Below, piece after piece: positions 1-9,968 of a DNA stretch of 64,000 nt. The stretch is from Cladorhizidae sp. MBARI D1340-BT2 (lineage: Eukaryota > Porifera > Demospongiae > Poecilosclerida > Cladorhizidae): positions 33,109,663 through 33,173,662 of the forward strand of contig JAQNBH010000015.1 in NCBI GenBank assembly GCA_028752905.1, written 5' to 3'. Each line of letters begins with the position of its first letter. Within the stretch, counting starts at the first letter, position 1. A model generated the notes under the pieces. The model searched no databases and was not told the DNA's origin. It saw only the letters and a program-made list of their open reading frames with translations. Made by a program: the position numbers and the translations under genes.

Positions 1-39
1 TATATATTTGTTTTTGTCGCGGTCATTTACAACTCCCGG

Positions 40-3000
40 CAGGGGCAGATCCAGGGGGGGGGGTTGTGGGGGTTGCAACCCCCCCTTTTGGTTATCAAAG
101 ATTATTAATCAGCAACAACAAAGACATACATGTATTGTTAACATTTACACTCTAGCTATTACAGCTCAACAAAGACATGTTAAAATTAACACTGACTCTG
201 TTGCAGCTGTTCATTTTTTTTTAATCAAAGGTCACAGTGGGTTGCATTTCTAGTTAAAAATTTCTGAACAGCTTTAGTGTATGAAAATGTCAAGAAAAAA
301 AGATTCAAGAGGCTGTTTGAAGCTGACCGCCATGTTAAAAAGGTAACCAGTTAGTTTAGTAACAAATTAGATGCTAGGAATAGTCCAATATAACTTGACA
401 AATGTTTTAAACCTAGGTCTGCTGGATCCAATTCTGTGGAAAAGCCACCACCCAAGAAAACATGCCCTGCTGTGTTTACCACAATTGACTCTGGGCCAGG
501 TAGTAGTAGTCTAAGTGCTACTAGCAATGATCTATCAAGTGATCCAGACACCCCAATCACTTCAAGTGAAGTTCCTACCACAATCACTTCACAACCTCAA
601 GTGAAGTTCCAGCCCAAATCACTTCAAGCAGTGAAGCTATTGACTTGGGAGCAATGATCACAACAGCATGTGGCTCTTTAGATGATTTGAGAAAACTAGG
701 GGAAAGTATTGATGATATATACCCAGAGATTTCAATACCTCACTTCGCACACTGCACCAGTTTTTTCTGATACACTTCACTCCCATCATGTCACTAAGCA
801 GGGGAAATCTGGCTTAAAAAGTTTCCATGTTTGTCTTACAGTCAGGTGCTTGAAGGAAGGATTTTTCGCTATTGTGTCCTTTTTCCAGAGCAACCCAATA
901 GGGGAGGTTGCCAAAGGGCTAAACCTGGTTTGCTGGTGCTTTCAGCATACCCAAAACCCTATACCAAGGCCCTAGGAAAAGATGGCATTCTTATTTGTCA
1001 TGAGCAGAGCTCTATGCATCGTCATGCTGCAGAACGAGCAGATCTCTTCCAGGTGTAATTATTGCAGTCCTGCAAATAGAATAGATAGCAGGCTTCTGAA
1101 ACAACAAGAAAAACATGCAGAGAAAAACAGAGAAATTATTCGCCAGATAGTATACTGTATCGAGTTTTTAGCTAAGCAGGGCTTACCTTTTAGAGGTCAC
1201 AGGGAAGACAAAGTGGATTTTTCGGACTGCTCTATTAATAGGGGGAACTTTGTAGCCACATTGCAATTCCTTGGAAAAGGTAATGCTACTCTACAAGAGC
1301 ATCTTCTTTTGCAATAAAAATGCCAAATATACAAGCAAAACTATACAAAATGACATTATTCATGTGTATGCTTGTAAATTACGTGAAAAGTTAACCAGTG
1401 AACTTCGGGCAAATAACTTACCTTTTACAATCATAGCAGGTGAAGTAACTGACCCTCATGCTAATCAGGAAATCCTTTCTGTGTGTGTTCGGTTTGTTGA
1501 TCTACAAGAGCCTCACATTAAGGAGTACCTAATCAATCTCATTAACGTTGAGAGAGCAAATGCTTCTACAACTGCAGAAAAAATCTTGGAATCCATTTCA
1601 CACCCTTCCATCGCTTTAAATGCTCGTAATATTCGAGGTCAGGCTTATGATGGAGCAGCTGTGATGTCTTCTTCAATAGCTGGTGTCCAAGCAAAGATCA
1701 AACAAATTTCTCCTCTGGCTTTGTACACTCATTGCTTTGCTCACTCTCTCGACCTTTCTATTGCAGCTTCATGCAAGGTCCAAGAAGTGAAGAACCTCAT
1801 TGGCCTAATTAATGAGTCGTATTTGTTCTTGAACCACAGCCCTAAGAGACAAAGGTTTTTTGAGCGAGCTTTGGATGTATATTTGCCAGCATCTCGACGT
1901 TCTAAGCTTCCTGGTCTTTGTAAGACGTATTGGGTGGAGCGCCATACTTGTTTTGAAATATTTTTGGAGATGTATGAATGCTTTGTGACCTTTTTGGATG
2001 CTATTGTTTCACCCAGTGAGTATCAAAATTTGCTTTTGGATGACAAAAGCTGGAATTGGGACAGAGAAACGAAAGTAAAAGCTCAAGGATTGAAGTCTTC
2101 ACTTTCTTGTTTTCAATCTATTGCTGTATTTATAGTCACAAAAAATATTCTTGATGAAGTGAAGCCACTGGCTTAGAAGCAAGACCATGATATTGTTGAC
2201 GCCTACAAGATGGTAGATTCCAGTATAGGACCACCAGATAAACCATTGACGAAATATTCAGCTCCTGGTACAATTCTGAGATCCTTCCACATGCTGATGC
2301 CATTGGTGTTTCTGAATGTGTTCCCAGAAAGACGAGTCTTCAGCGGAACCGTACAAATGTCCCAAGTGACAGCCCACAAGAACACAATAAAAGAGCAATT
2401 GCCATCCCTCTCTTGGATTCTCTCCTTGGTCAAATGAAGGACTGGTTTTCAGAAGATCAGCGTCATGCTCATGGCCTGCTCCATCTTGTATCCTCTGTTA
2501 TAACAAAAAGTACTTTTGCGACAGAATCAGTTGACCAGCGTGTGATTGAAAGTTTACTTCATTGGGAAAGTGACCTTCCATTTCCAATGTCCCTCGGGAA
2601 TGAGCTCAGAAGGTGGAATGTTCTCTGGCATAGCAAGAAATGTGAATTTGATTCAGCTGATACAGAAACTCATCTACCAGATAATCTGCTCCTAGCTCTT
2701 GGTGCTTGTGATAAGGATTCGTTCCCCAATATTCACTGCCTCCTAGTAATTGCTTGCACACTACCCATTTCTAGTGCCGAGGCAGAAAGGTCGTTTTCTC
2801 TTCTGAGAAGAATAAAGACTTATTTGAGGTCTACTATGAGTGAGGCAGATCTTTCTGTTATTGCCATACACTATGGGGAACGAATACCTGTAGATGAAGT
2901 CTGTCAGGCATTTGTTCAAAGGAGACTTTTTCAAGCTTCATTGTTTGACAACTGATTCATTATTTTTTTGTGTGTGATTAATTAATGATTATTTTACTGA

Positions 3001-3135
3001 TCTGAATTGTGGGTGCCGGTGCATGGCCTGCCATATTTGGGTGTGGTTAAGGGTGTGACCACAATATGTTGTGTGTGTGGTTAAGGGTATGGCCACAACA
3101 ACCCCCCCTATTAAAAATTGCTGGATCTGCCCCTG
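40..3135 (+). mobile_element. hAT-superfamily DNA transposon, decayed copy
   Basis: The two ends are a perfect 15-bp inverted repeat: CAGGGGCAGATCCAG at 40-54 and its complement at 3121-3135. Ends starting CAGGGG are typical of hAT elements. The expected 8-bp target duplication is only partly visible: actcccgg before and actccgcc after share five leading bases. G-rich and C-rich tracts lie just inside both ends (54-63 and 3103-3109). The interior carries a hAT transposase reading frame with several breaks, so the copy is not autonomous now. Confidence 0.88.
281..2955 (+). pseudogene. hAT transposase (TTF-zinc-finger/DUF4371, ZMYM1-like) with frameshifts
   Basis: Homologous blocks appear in order but in different frames. 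An N-terminal low-complexity part lies at 436-657. A TTF-type zinc-finger region (FRYCVLFPE, then TKALGKDGILICHEQSS) is at 831-1058. The start of the DUF4371 region is at 1060-1317. The RNase H-like core (GQAYDGAAVMSS, HCFAHSLDLSIA) is at 1290-2173. The C-terminal hAT dimerisation region (PISSAEAERSFSLLRRIKTYLRST) is at about 2300-2955. Visible breaks are frame changes near 1058, near 1290 and within 2220-2300, and an in-frame TAG at 2174-2176. The family cuts and pastes DNA in the nucleus. With these breaks no full-length enzyme can be made unless some are introns, and I see no convincing splice pair at them. The family is well supported; exact break positions are less certain. Confidence 0.85.
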
Positions 3136-3276
3136 ACTCCGCCATATGGCGGATACGGCGGTGAGACGGTTAAAAGCATCAGTGGTTAGTGGCAGTGATT
3201 TTAATTCTGTGGCTGAGGTTAGTTTTTTATTGGCCATCTTAGATGACCAAACATCAAAACGAACTGCAGACATGTC

Positions 3277-3558
3277 TTATCTCTCCCGTGATCCATAACA
3301 AGCACCATAAAAGAGAGTAGCTTCTGTGATAACATTTGCTCTCTGAGCATTGAGATAACATAGCAAACTCAATTTGTAGCCTCCCTTGGGGATTTTCACA
3401 ACTGTACCTTTCCCTATCCCAAATAAACATGCTACTGTGTCACAGTCTGACAAGATATGTGCTGCAAGCAACTCTGAAATAAATTTAGAATGCTTCTTTG
3501 CTGTTGCTGTGATGTCAACTGATGACCTGCCATGGAAGCACAAAGACATCTGTATCAT
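3277..3558 (-). pseudogene. Fragment of an unclassified repeat protein with a 'GCDT'-like motif
   Basis: The 93-residue frame contains LLAAHILSDCDTVACLFGIGKGT. It resembles the conserved 'H-A-L-T-G-C-D-T' followed by 'GKGK' block seen in many multi-copy, uncharacterised cnidarian, sponge and mollusc proteins, often considered transposon-associated. The Gly of GCDT is replaced by Asp. No ends, introns or other domains could be identified, and it starts about 140 bp past the hAT end, so it is probably an older insertion fragment. Assignment is from motif memory only. Confidence 0.4.
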
Positions 3559-3928
3559 CAGATATAACCTGGATGCTCTGAAATCCTTCAGCAGCTAAAT
3601 GAACCATTTACTGAACAACAATAATACTCAGCCTCTTCATGTGTGGTAGCTAGAGGCTGTGCCACTGTGTGTATGTGTGTGTGTGCATGTGTTGATTATG
3701 AATCAATTAGGATGTGTTTATATTGGTGTGGCTTCTGAGCCACTAGGTTATAGTAGTGTTAATTAGTATCTGTGGGAGTGCCTGTCAAAGTATGTGTATA
3801 TACCAGAATTGTAATTTTGACATGACTCTAACAGGTAAAGGGTTCTCTAAATGTTCATGCCCTACAATCCAATATAGTTAGTTTGCTTTTTATAGAACAT
3901 TTTTGTATAAAATATAAATCGAGTTTGT
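3559..3928. other. Unassigned non-coding stretch
   Basis: No coding frame, inverted ends or clear repeat is recognised. A short GT-rich tract lies at 3668-3692. Confidence 0.5.
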
Positions 3929-4146
3929 AGCAGTAACCGAATATTGCCCCTCATGGTCCAGGCATTGGGCATAAGCAGTAACTGAATAATGCCCCTCATG
4001 GTCCAGGCATTGGGCATAAGCAGTAACTGAATATTGCCCCTCATGGTCCAGGCATTGGGCATAAGCAGTTACTGAATAATGCTCTCATGGTCCAGGCATT
4101 GGGAAGAAGCAGTAACTGAATATTGCCGCTCATGGTTTAGGCATAG
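3929..4146. repeat. 45-bp tandem repeat, about 4.8 copies
   Basis: The unit starts AGCAGTAACTGAATAATGCC and recurs at 3929, 3974, 4019, 4064 and about 4107. The last copies have small deletions. A minus-strand frame through it encodes the 15-residue repeat MPNAWTMRGNIQLLL, explained by a period divisible by three rather than by selection. Confidence 0.9.
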
Positions 4147-4285
4147 GCTAGGGCTAGCACTAGGTAGGCTAGTTCTTAGGTTGGTATTGCGGTTAGGGTC
4201 AGAGCTAGGACCGTGGATAGGATAACCATGGTCCTTGCCCTAGCCTAAGTAACTTGCCCTAGCCTAGACCTTAACCCTAGCCCTA
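4139..4285. repeat. Imperfect inverted repeat rich in GGGCTA/TTAGGG-like hexamers
   Basis: The left half carries GGCTAGGGCTAG and GGTTAGGGTC. The right half carries CTTGCCCTAGCCTA and TTAACCCTAGCCCTAA. The halves pair imperfectly around position 4217. It could be a small foldback element or degraded telomere-like sequence; the hexamers are mixed and the orientation flips in the middle, so a true telomere is not supported. Confidence 0.45.
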
Positions 4286-4354
4286 ATGGTGACAGTGCAA
4301 ATCTTGAGAATCTTTTATGACAATAGAAGCACAAAAATCAACTTCACTCAAAGA

Positions 4355-5085
4355 ACTTGTCAGGGTTCTGTATGAAGCGTACAGGTGTTGTATTTGTCAG
4401 GCTTATGTATGGAGCCTACTGGTGTTGTACTTGTCAGTGTTCTGGTATGAAGCCTACTGGTGATGTACTTGTCAGGGTGAAGCCTACTGGTGATGTACTT
4501 GTCAGGGTTCTGGTATGAAGTCTACTGGTGATGTACTTATCAGGGTTCTGGTATGAAGCCTACTGGTGATGTATTTGTCAGGGTTCTGGTATGAAGTCTA
4601 CTGGTGATGTACTTGTCAGGGTTCTGGTATGAAGCCTACTGGTGATGTACTTGTCAGGGTTGTGTAGTATGAAGCCTACTGGTGATGTACTTGTCAGGTT
4701 TCTGGTATGAAGCCTACTGGTGATGTACTTGTCAGGGTGAAGCCTACTGGTGATGTACTTGTCAGGGTTCTGGTATGAAGCCTACTGGTGATGTATTTGT
4801 CAGGGTTCTGGAATGAAGTCTACTGGTGATGTATTGTCAGGGTTCTGGTATGAAGCCTACTGGTGATGTACTTGTCAGGGTGAAGCCTACTGGTGATGTA
4901 CTTGTCAGGGTTCTGGTATGAAGCCTACTGGTGATGTATTTGTAAGGGTTCTGGAATGAAGTCTACTGGTGATGTATTGTCAGGGTTCTAGTATGAAGCA
5001 TACTGGTGATGTACTTGTTAGGTTCTGGTATGAAGCCTACTGGTGATGTACTTGTCATGGTTCTCTATGAAGCCACCTAGTGATG
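4355..5085. repeat. 38-bp minisatellite, about 19 copies with a 30-bp short variant
   Basis: The unit contains TGAAGCCTACTGGTGATGTA followed by CTTGTCAGGGTTCTGGTA. Several copies lack the TTCTGGTA piece, giving 30-bp units (for example near 4479, 4738 and 4879). The alternation of long and short units is itself partly repeated, which suggests higher-order duplication. The array ends just before the gypsy remnant at 5109. Confidence 0.92.
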
Positions 5086-5108
5086 TACATGTCTGGGTTA
5101 TGTATGTT

Positions 5109-5600
5109 CTAAAGATGGCTGGAGACACTGCAATGTGTGTGGTGTTTTATAGACAGCAGGTGTATTGAATTTGATACTGTAGATCCATACCGCAAGAGAC
5201 AACAGCACAGGATGCACGAGAAAATGTATCGGGGAATATTTTCAACTCCTGGACGGTACACAATATCAAAGCTCCATCCTCCAACGCAAAATCTTGTCAT
5301 TTTTAATTTTTCCCCTCAGCTTGTTGTCGAACATGTATGCGACGGAACGTTGATCTGTCTTTATGGGAGAAATGCCAGAATTTGAGGGTAGTAGTGCTTC
5401 CAGTGGAGAACTGTTTCAATGATAGCTTGGCCTTCTTTCTCAACTGATGCATGCTTACCCTCAAAACCCTGTAATGTGCGGGAGAAGAACGCTACCGGGC
5501 ATCCATTTTGGTTGAGGGTAGCAGCAATGGCAAACTCCGATGCATCAGTTTCAACTTCGAATGGTATGCTTTCATCTGGCACACACCACTGACTGCTCAA
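5109..5600 (-). pseudogene. gypsy A RNase H (broken)
   Basis: Motifs FEVETDASEFAIAATLNQNG and VEKEGQAII at 5361-5600 are the first two RNase H acidic sites. The end of the domain, SFDIVYRPGVENIP, is read in another frame at 5109-5300. The sequence after it is unrelated, so the element is cut here, before integrase. Confidence 0.82.
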
Positions 5601-5925
5601 TGTCCATTTTTAGGGTTTTAAACGCAATTCTGGCCTCTTTAGAAATTGGGAAACTAGAGGTCATTGAGAGAGGTCTTATCTTCTCAGAGTAGCATTGAAT
5701 CCATTGTGAATAGTAAGAAAATAATCCAAGGGTTCGACGGAGACTTTTCACATCATTAGGAACAGGGAGTTGTTGCAGAGGGCGTAGAGGATCATGATCT
5801 GGCCTGATCTCCCCTTCTTCAATGACTGAGCCAGGAATTGCCAGTTTTAGAGTGAAAAACACACACTAATCTTCATTATGGTGTTGAGAAGCTGCTTTCA
5901 AAAATTGCTCGAGATTTATATCATG

Positions 5926-6482
5926 CTATTTATGATCTTTTCCACGTATTGTAATGTTGTCAAGGTAAGGAAAAGTCACCTGCAGCTGTTCTTCAGCTAT
6001 TATGGTATCCATTGCTCTTTGAAAACATGCCACTCCGTTAGTCACTCCAAATAGTACTCGTGTAAATTGGTACAATGCCTTACCAGCCTGGAATACAGTA
6101 TTGGTTTTGTCGGTGTCTTTGATGAGGACTTGGTGGTAAGCACTGCGTAAATCGATGGTGCTGAAGACCCGGTACTGTGCAATAGTATTGACAGCATAAA
6201 CAATACGGGGTAGGGGGTATGCATCCAGGAGAGTGATCATCTGTGAATAATCAATGACCAGACGCTACTTGTGGATTTCATTGTGGGTCACCACGACTTC
6301 GCCATGGTGAGGCACTGGGCTCTATGATTCCTTCCCTTGAGTAGGCGTTGAACCTCTGTGTCAATGAACTTTCTGTGATCGTAGTTGTACCTCCGTGATT
6401 TTGTGGTGATAAGATGCCAATCAGCAGTCAGATTGGCAAAGAGATCCGGAGGTTCAACCTTCAATGTGCTGAGTTCAACCAC
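5926..6482 (-). pseudogene. gypsy A reverse transcriptase (broken)
   Basis: The palm motifs are readable: YRVFSTIDLRSAYHQVLI (first catalytic Asp), FGVTNGVACFQRAMD, and FPYLDNITIRG. The last is a Y-L-D-N form of the YxDD box that some gypsy lineages use. The upstream finger region is at 6288-6482 in another frame, and the connection continues at 5572-5862 in a third. The enzyme would copy element RNA into DNA. Confidence 0.85.
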
Positions 6483-7560
6483 AAGAGTTGAATGAGGCCC
6501 ACCATGATGGAAGGTGATATACTCTGGTGCTGCTTCTGAAAATCAAGTCCAAGTATTATATCAGCATGCAAGCCTGGGAGGATTGACACGTGAAGATCTG
6601 AGTACTTCTTACCTCCAAGCTCTAAACTAAGAATGCAGTATCCAAGAGTCTTTGCAGACAGTGAAGATTGGGCCATGGCAATGTCCCTATGTTCAGAATG
6701 TTTTTGGAGGCTAAGAGAATCTACAAGGTGGTGGGATGAATGAAACTCTCTTTGCTGCATGAGTCTATTAGTGCCCCAGTACTTACACCATTGTTAGTGA
6801 CCTCTGAGATGGACTTGAGCATGGATGACGGTGTATTAGAATCGATCGCCGCTAGTGTAGTGTACATAGCTGCAACACTACTGCTTTCAGACTGGCTACG
6901 GACAGGGTTAGACCTGCAGACTTTGGCAAAGTACCCCTTTTTCTGACACTTGTTGCATGTCGTATCCTTAGCCGGGCATTTCAGGTGAGGGTGCTTGTTG
7001 TAACTGCAGAAGTAACACTTAGCTCTAGCAGTGACTGCAAAGGTACTGTCCAAAAATTCCTCAGTGTGGACATGGGATAAGGTTGTGGCAGTTTTTGAGC
7101 CAAGGAACCTTGGTAAACTGTAGGATTCAGAGCTCTTCTGGGCAGCATCTAGGGACCGAGCCTGCATGAACATCGTATTCAGGTCCAGAGTATTATTCTC
7201 AAGCAGCCTCTGGCAAATGACACTGGACTGCAGTCCAGTGATGAAGGAATCATGTACAGCTTCATCACGTGACTGTACATAGTAGTCTCAGTAACATTCT
7301 GGAATTTACAGTCCTTAGACAGCGACTTGAGCGACTGGAGAAACTCATCGAGCGTCTCTCCACTTTTCTGTCGTCGGGTGGCCAATAAATGTCAAGAAAA
7401 CACCTCGTTGGCGGGCTTTACATACTGGGCCTTCAGTAAGCCGATGGCCTCGTCGTAGTTTGTGCAATGCTTGATGTATTCAAAGATCCGTGGATTAACA
7501 TAATTCGTTAATACAAATAGCTTGTTAAGTCTCTCCCTAGGCAGGACAGAAAATAAAGTT
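6461..7560 (-). pseudogene. gypsy A gag, zinc knuckles and protease (broken)
   Basis: Capsid-like sequence runs from about 7560 to 7179 and is cut by a TGA near 7400. At 6721-7173 are two zinc-knuckle-like clusters (CYFCSYNKHPHLKC and CNKCQKKGYFAKVC). They are followed by a protease-like ALIDSCSKESFI, in which the usual Gly after Asp-Ser is Cys, so the active-site loop is damaged. At 6461-6760 the protease continues in another frame (LHADIILGLDF flap-side motif). Gag packages element RNA and the protease cuts the polyprotein; neither would work here. Confidence 0.8.
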
Positions 7561-7655
7561 CTCGAAGGTGAGAAGCCAGTGAAGCCAGTCCTTGGTAGCG
7601 GAACTCGAGCTCATATCTGTATCTAGCTTGTGCGGTCGTAGGAGTCGGACCATAA

Positions 7656-7725
7656 GTTTTAAGATGATAAGATTGTGATATAATCAGAACAAGGAATCGC
7701 CTTCAGGCTCTTATCATCTTAAAAC
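7656..7725. repeat. Perfect 16-bp stem with 38-bp loop
   Basis: GTTTTAAGATGATAAG at 7656-7671 is the exact reverse complement of 7710-7725. It sits just upstream (on the minus strand) of the gypsy A gag. It may be part of that element's leader or LTR, or a small foldback insertion. Confidence 0.75.
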
Positions 7726-8068
7726 TCCAACACAGCAAACAAGGATGACAATCACAATCAGGTAAGGTAAGGTAACTAAAATGACCACATGCAGAAAATA
7801 GGAAATGAAAAACATTGATAAAGTTATCATAAGAGAGTTTTGGACAGTGATACCAGCCATGGGAACACCGACCAATAAAGGAGCCAGTCAGGGTGCTTGT
7901 CGGGATTTCACTGGGAGGGAATGATCTAAATAACGCACAACAAATGTGTTTATTCTTCGTGATTACAGGGAGAGAATTTGAATGTCCTACTAGTTGCTTA
8001 TGCTCTACTCAGGTAGTTGCTGCAATGTTGTAGTTACTGTACTGTGGTCGTTGCTGTACTGTGGTAGG
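7726..8068. other. Unassigned non-coding stretch
   Basis: No gene or repeat is recognised. It may contain 5' LTR sequence of gypsy remnant A, but no second LTR exists to define it. Confidence 0.4.
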
Positions 8069-8315
8069 TGCAGTGGGTCACAAAGACCATGCAGTCAGTG
8101 GGTAACGGAGACCATGCAGTGGGTCACGGAGACCATGCAGTGGGTCACAGAGACCAAGCAGTGGGTCACGAAGACCATGCAGTGGGTTACAGAGACCATG
8201 AAGTGGATCACGGAGACCATGCAGTGGGACCAAAGACCATGCAGTGGGTCACGGAGACCATGGAGTGGGTCATGGAGACCATGCAGTGGGTCATGAAGAC
8301 CATGCAGGCTGTTGT
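8069..8315. repeat. 21-bp tandem repeat, about 12 copies
   Basis: The unit is CAGTGGGTCACGGAGACCATG with scattered substitutions. The period is divisible by three, which makes several long open frames (for example 7994-8296) with no known homology. Confidence 0.9.
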
Positions 8316-8489
8316 GTGGTAGATGCTGTACTGTGGTGGTTGCTCTGTAGTAGTTACTATGTAGTAGTTACTGTGCTGTGGTAGTTGTTCTTGATCCACA
8401 GGTTCACTCCAAATGCCCAGTTCTCTCGTTGTTGACTTCAGGTCTTTTTAATCTTCACACTCTCCTTTCCCCTTAGCCTTGATACAAAA

Positions 8490-8604
8490 CAATCACTAGG
8501 TGCTTGCTATAGTTCTAGAGAAGGATTCAGAGGGGTAAGTGCTTGCTACCTATACCCAGCCTAATCTTAGTGTGAAGGATTCAGAAGTGTAGGTGTTTGC
8601 TATG
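8490..8604. repeat. Minisatellite (left part), interrupted by the nested LTR elements
   Basis: Two units share GTGCTTGCTA, CCCAGCCTAATC and AGTGAAGGATTCAGAAGTGT. The same unit resumes at 14793, so the LTR element at 8605-14792 was inserted into this array. A diverged relative forms the 54-bp array at 49545-52560. Confidence 0.8.
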
Positions 8605-9078
8605 TGTAATGTGCCTGGCAACTCCTGGGGGTAACAGCATAATTACATCACCAGAGGCCACCTCAAACAACAGATAGGCAAGACCACATACAAGACCACA
8701 AGTTGTAGTGGAGGCTGTGGGTGGAAAGGGAATGGTAACAAACCAAGTCTTTGAAGTATTATGAGCTTCCAAGCAACCAATCATACCAGTCCACTTAACC
8801 TGAAGAGGACCAAGTGAACTATAATAATTATATATTTTAAGAGCAAGAGTGCCAAGAGTCAGATAGTTCTGTATTGTACATGTTTTCTGTAATATGTTGT
8901 ACAAAGTGTGTTTTCCTTGTGACAAAGCTATTACTGTTAACTACTCAACCTGATAGTGGAAGTGTAGTTGTGGTCCAACTAGGTCTCAGGCAGAGAGGTG
9001 GGCATCACTGAAATATTCACTATAAGTGGTACAGGGAGTGACCCAAGTGAGTCCCAGAGAGAGAGACAATTTCCTATA
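8605..9078 (+). repeat. Left (5') LTR of outer element
   Basis: It begins TGTAATG and ends in TTTCCTATA, next to the primer site; the matching right LTR ends TTTCCTACA, so the terminal CA has mutated here. It is about 100 bp longer than the right LTR, having a segment around 8918-9030 that the other copy lacks. Confidence 0.8.
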
Positions 9079-9079
9079 T

Positions 9080-9096
9080 TGGTGGCAGCAGTGGGA
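9080..9096 (+). promoter_or_regulatory. Primer-binding site of outer element (tRNA-Leu type)
   Basis: TGGTGGCAGCAGTGGGA lies one base after the LTR end. It matches the complement of the 3' end of an animal tRNA-Leu (AAG type) plus CCA at 16 of 17 positions as I recall that tRNA. This is where reverse transcription would be primed. Confidence 0.75.
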
Positions 9097-9312
9097 TCTC
9101 AACAGTGAGATCCTGGACAAGAACGAGGAGTTATTCTCTCACACAGAGAGAGCTAAAGTAGCAGGTATGGCTAGAATAGGGAAAATAGTCCAGGGTAACC
9201 TAGAGGACTTGCGAATCAATATCCTGAGTTGCTAGTTTTCAAAGCATTTTTTTGGTTGTTTCTTCAAACAATAATTGGTGAAGAATGTCTGAAGAATGGA
9301 GGAAGTGAGAGC

Positions 9313-9968
9313 TGTCGGATTCGTATTCCCAGATTCTCGAATAATCAGCTCTCTTAGCTGATTCCACGCAATCCGATGATGCCCAAGCCCACCCTTTAAC
9401 TCTCGCTAGTTAAAGTCTACCTGGACCAGAACTACTCGCACACGATTCTCCCTTTCTCACTAAGAGAGGTGTAGTAGTTGTATTGACTTTGCTACAAATA
9501 AACTTAGATGCACAACAATCAAATACTTGGACAGTTCAGAGCACAATCAATAAACTGGTATAATAATAACACGTAGAATGGCAGAGTATTAGTACCTCGT
9601 TATTATCTCTCTCTCGCTAACGACCTCTAATATCTGCTCTCACTGTCTCTCTCTCTCTCTCTCTAAAATGTCCGCCTCTTTTATACTCTGTTCTTGTGCT
9701 GTTCTTGTGACCTTATTAGGTCATTTTCTGTGCTGCTGTGACGTCGAATCGTTATCTAGTCTGAACTTGCGATGAACCGTGGTCTGCCGGTTGTGGTCTG
9801 GTCCTACCGAATCTTGCCACCCCCGTTCCATCATGGTGTTGTCGTCCCGTTCCATCGTGGTGTTGTCGTCCCGTACCCACACATGCTCCTGACCTCCACT
9901 CGGGGCCATCTGCTCACCTAGGTCCTTCAGGAGCGCTCCTCCTTCCCCAGTCAGGAGTTCTCCTGACA
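9313..9968 (-). repeat. 3' LTR of inner element
   Basis: 656 bp and co-linear with 13270-13921. The substitutions I can see are near 9852, 9887 and 9929. The last 82 codons of the pol-like frame run into it. Confidence 0.92.

Larger units (their letters stand above)
5109..7655 (-). mobile_element. Ty3/gypsy LTR retrotransposon remnant A
   Basis: Read on the minus strand the order is gag, zinc knuckles, protease, reverse transcriptase, RNase H. It stops near 5109, within or just after RNase H, so integrase and the 3' LTR are missing. What follows on that side is a minisatellite (4355-5085). No LTR pair could be found. The reading frame shifts repeatedly, so this is an old, truncated copy. Confidence 0.85.

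Noticed and set aside
4139..4285. Interstitial telomere
   Set aside because: The TTAGGG-like words are mixed with GGGCTA and CTAGGG variants and switch orientation mid-block, which fits a foldback repeat better.
7656..7725. Intrinsic transcription terminator
   Set aside because: This is a eukaryotic retroelement context and the stem lacks a following T run; it is better described as a foldback or leader structure.
7994..8322. Two overlapping plus-strand frames rich in MQWVTET-type repeats
   Set aside because: They are products of the 21-bp tandem repeat.
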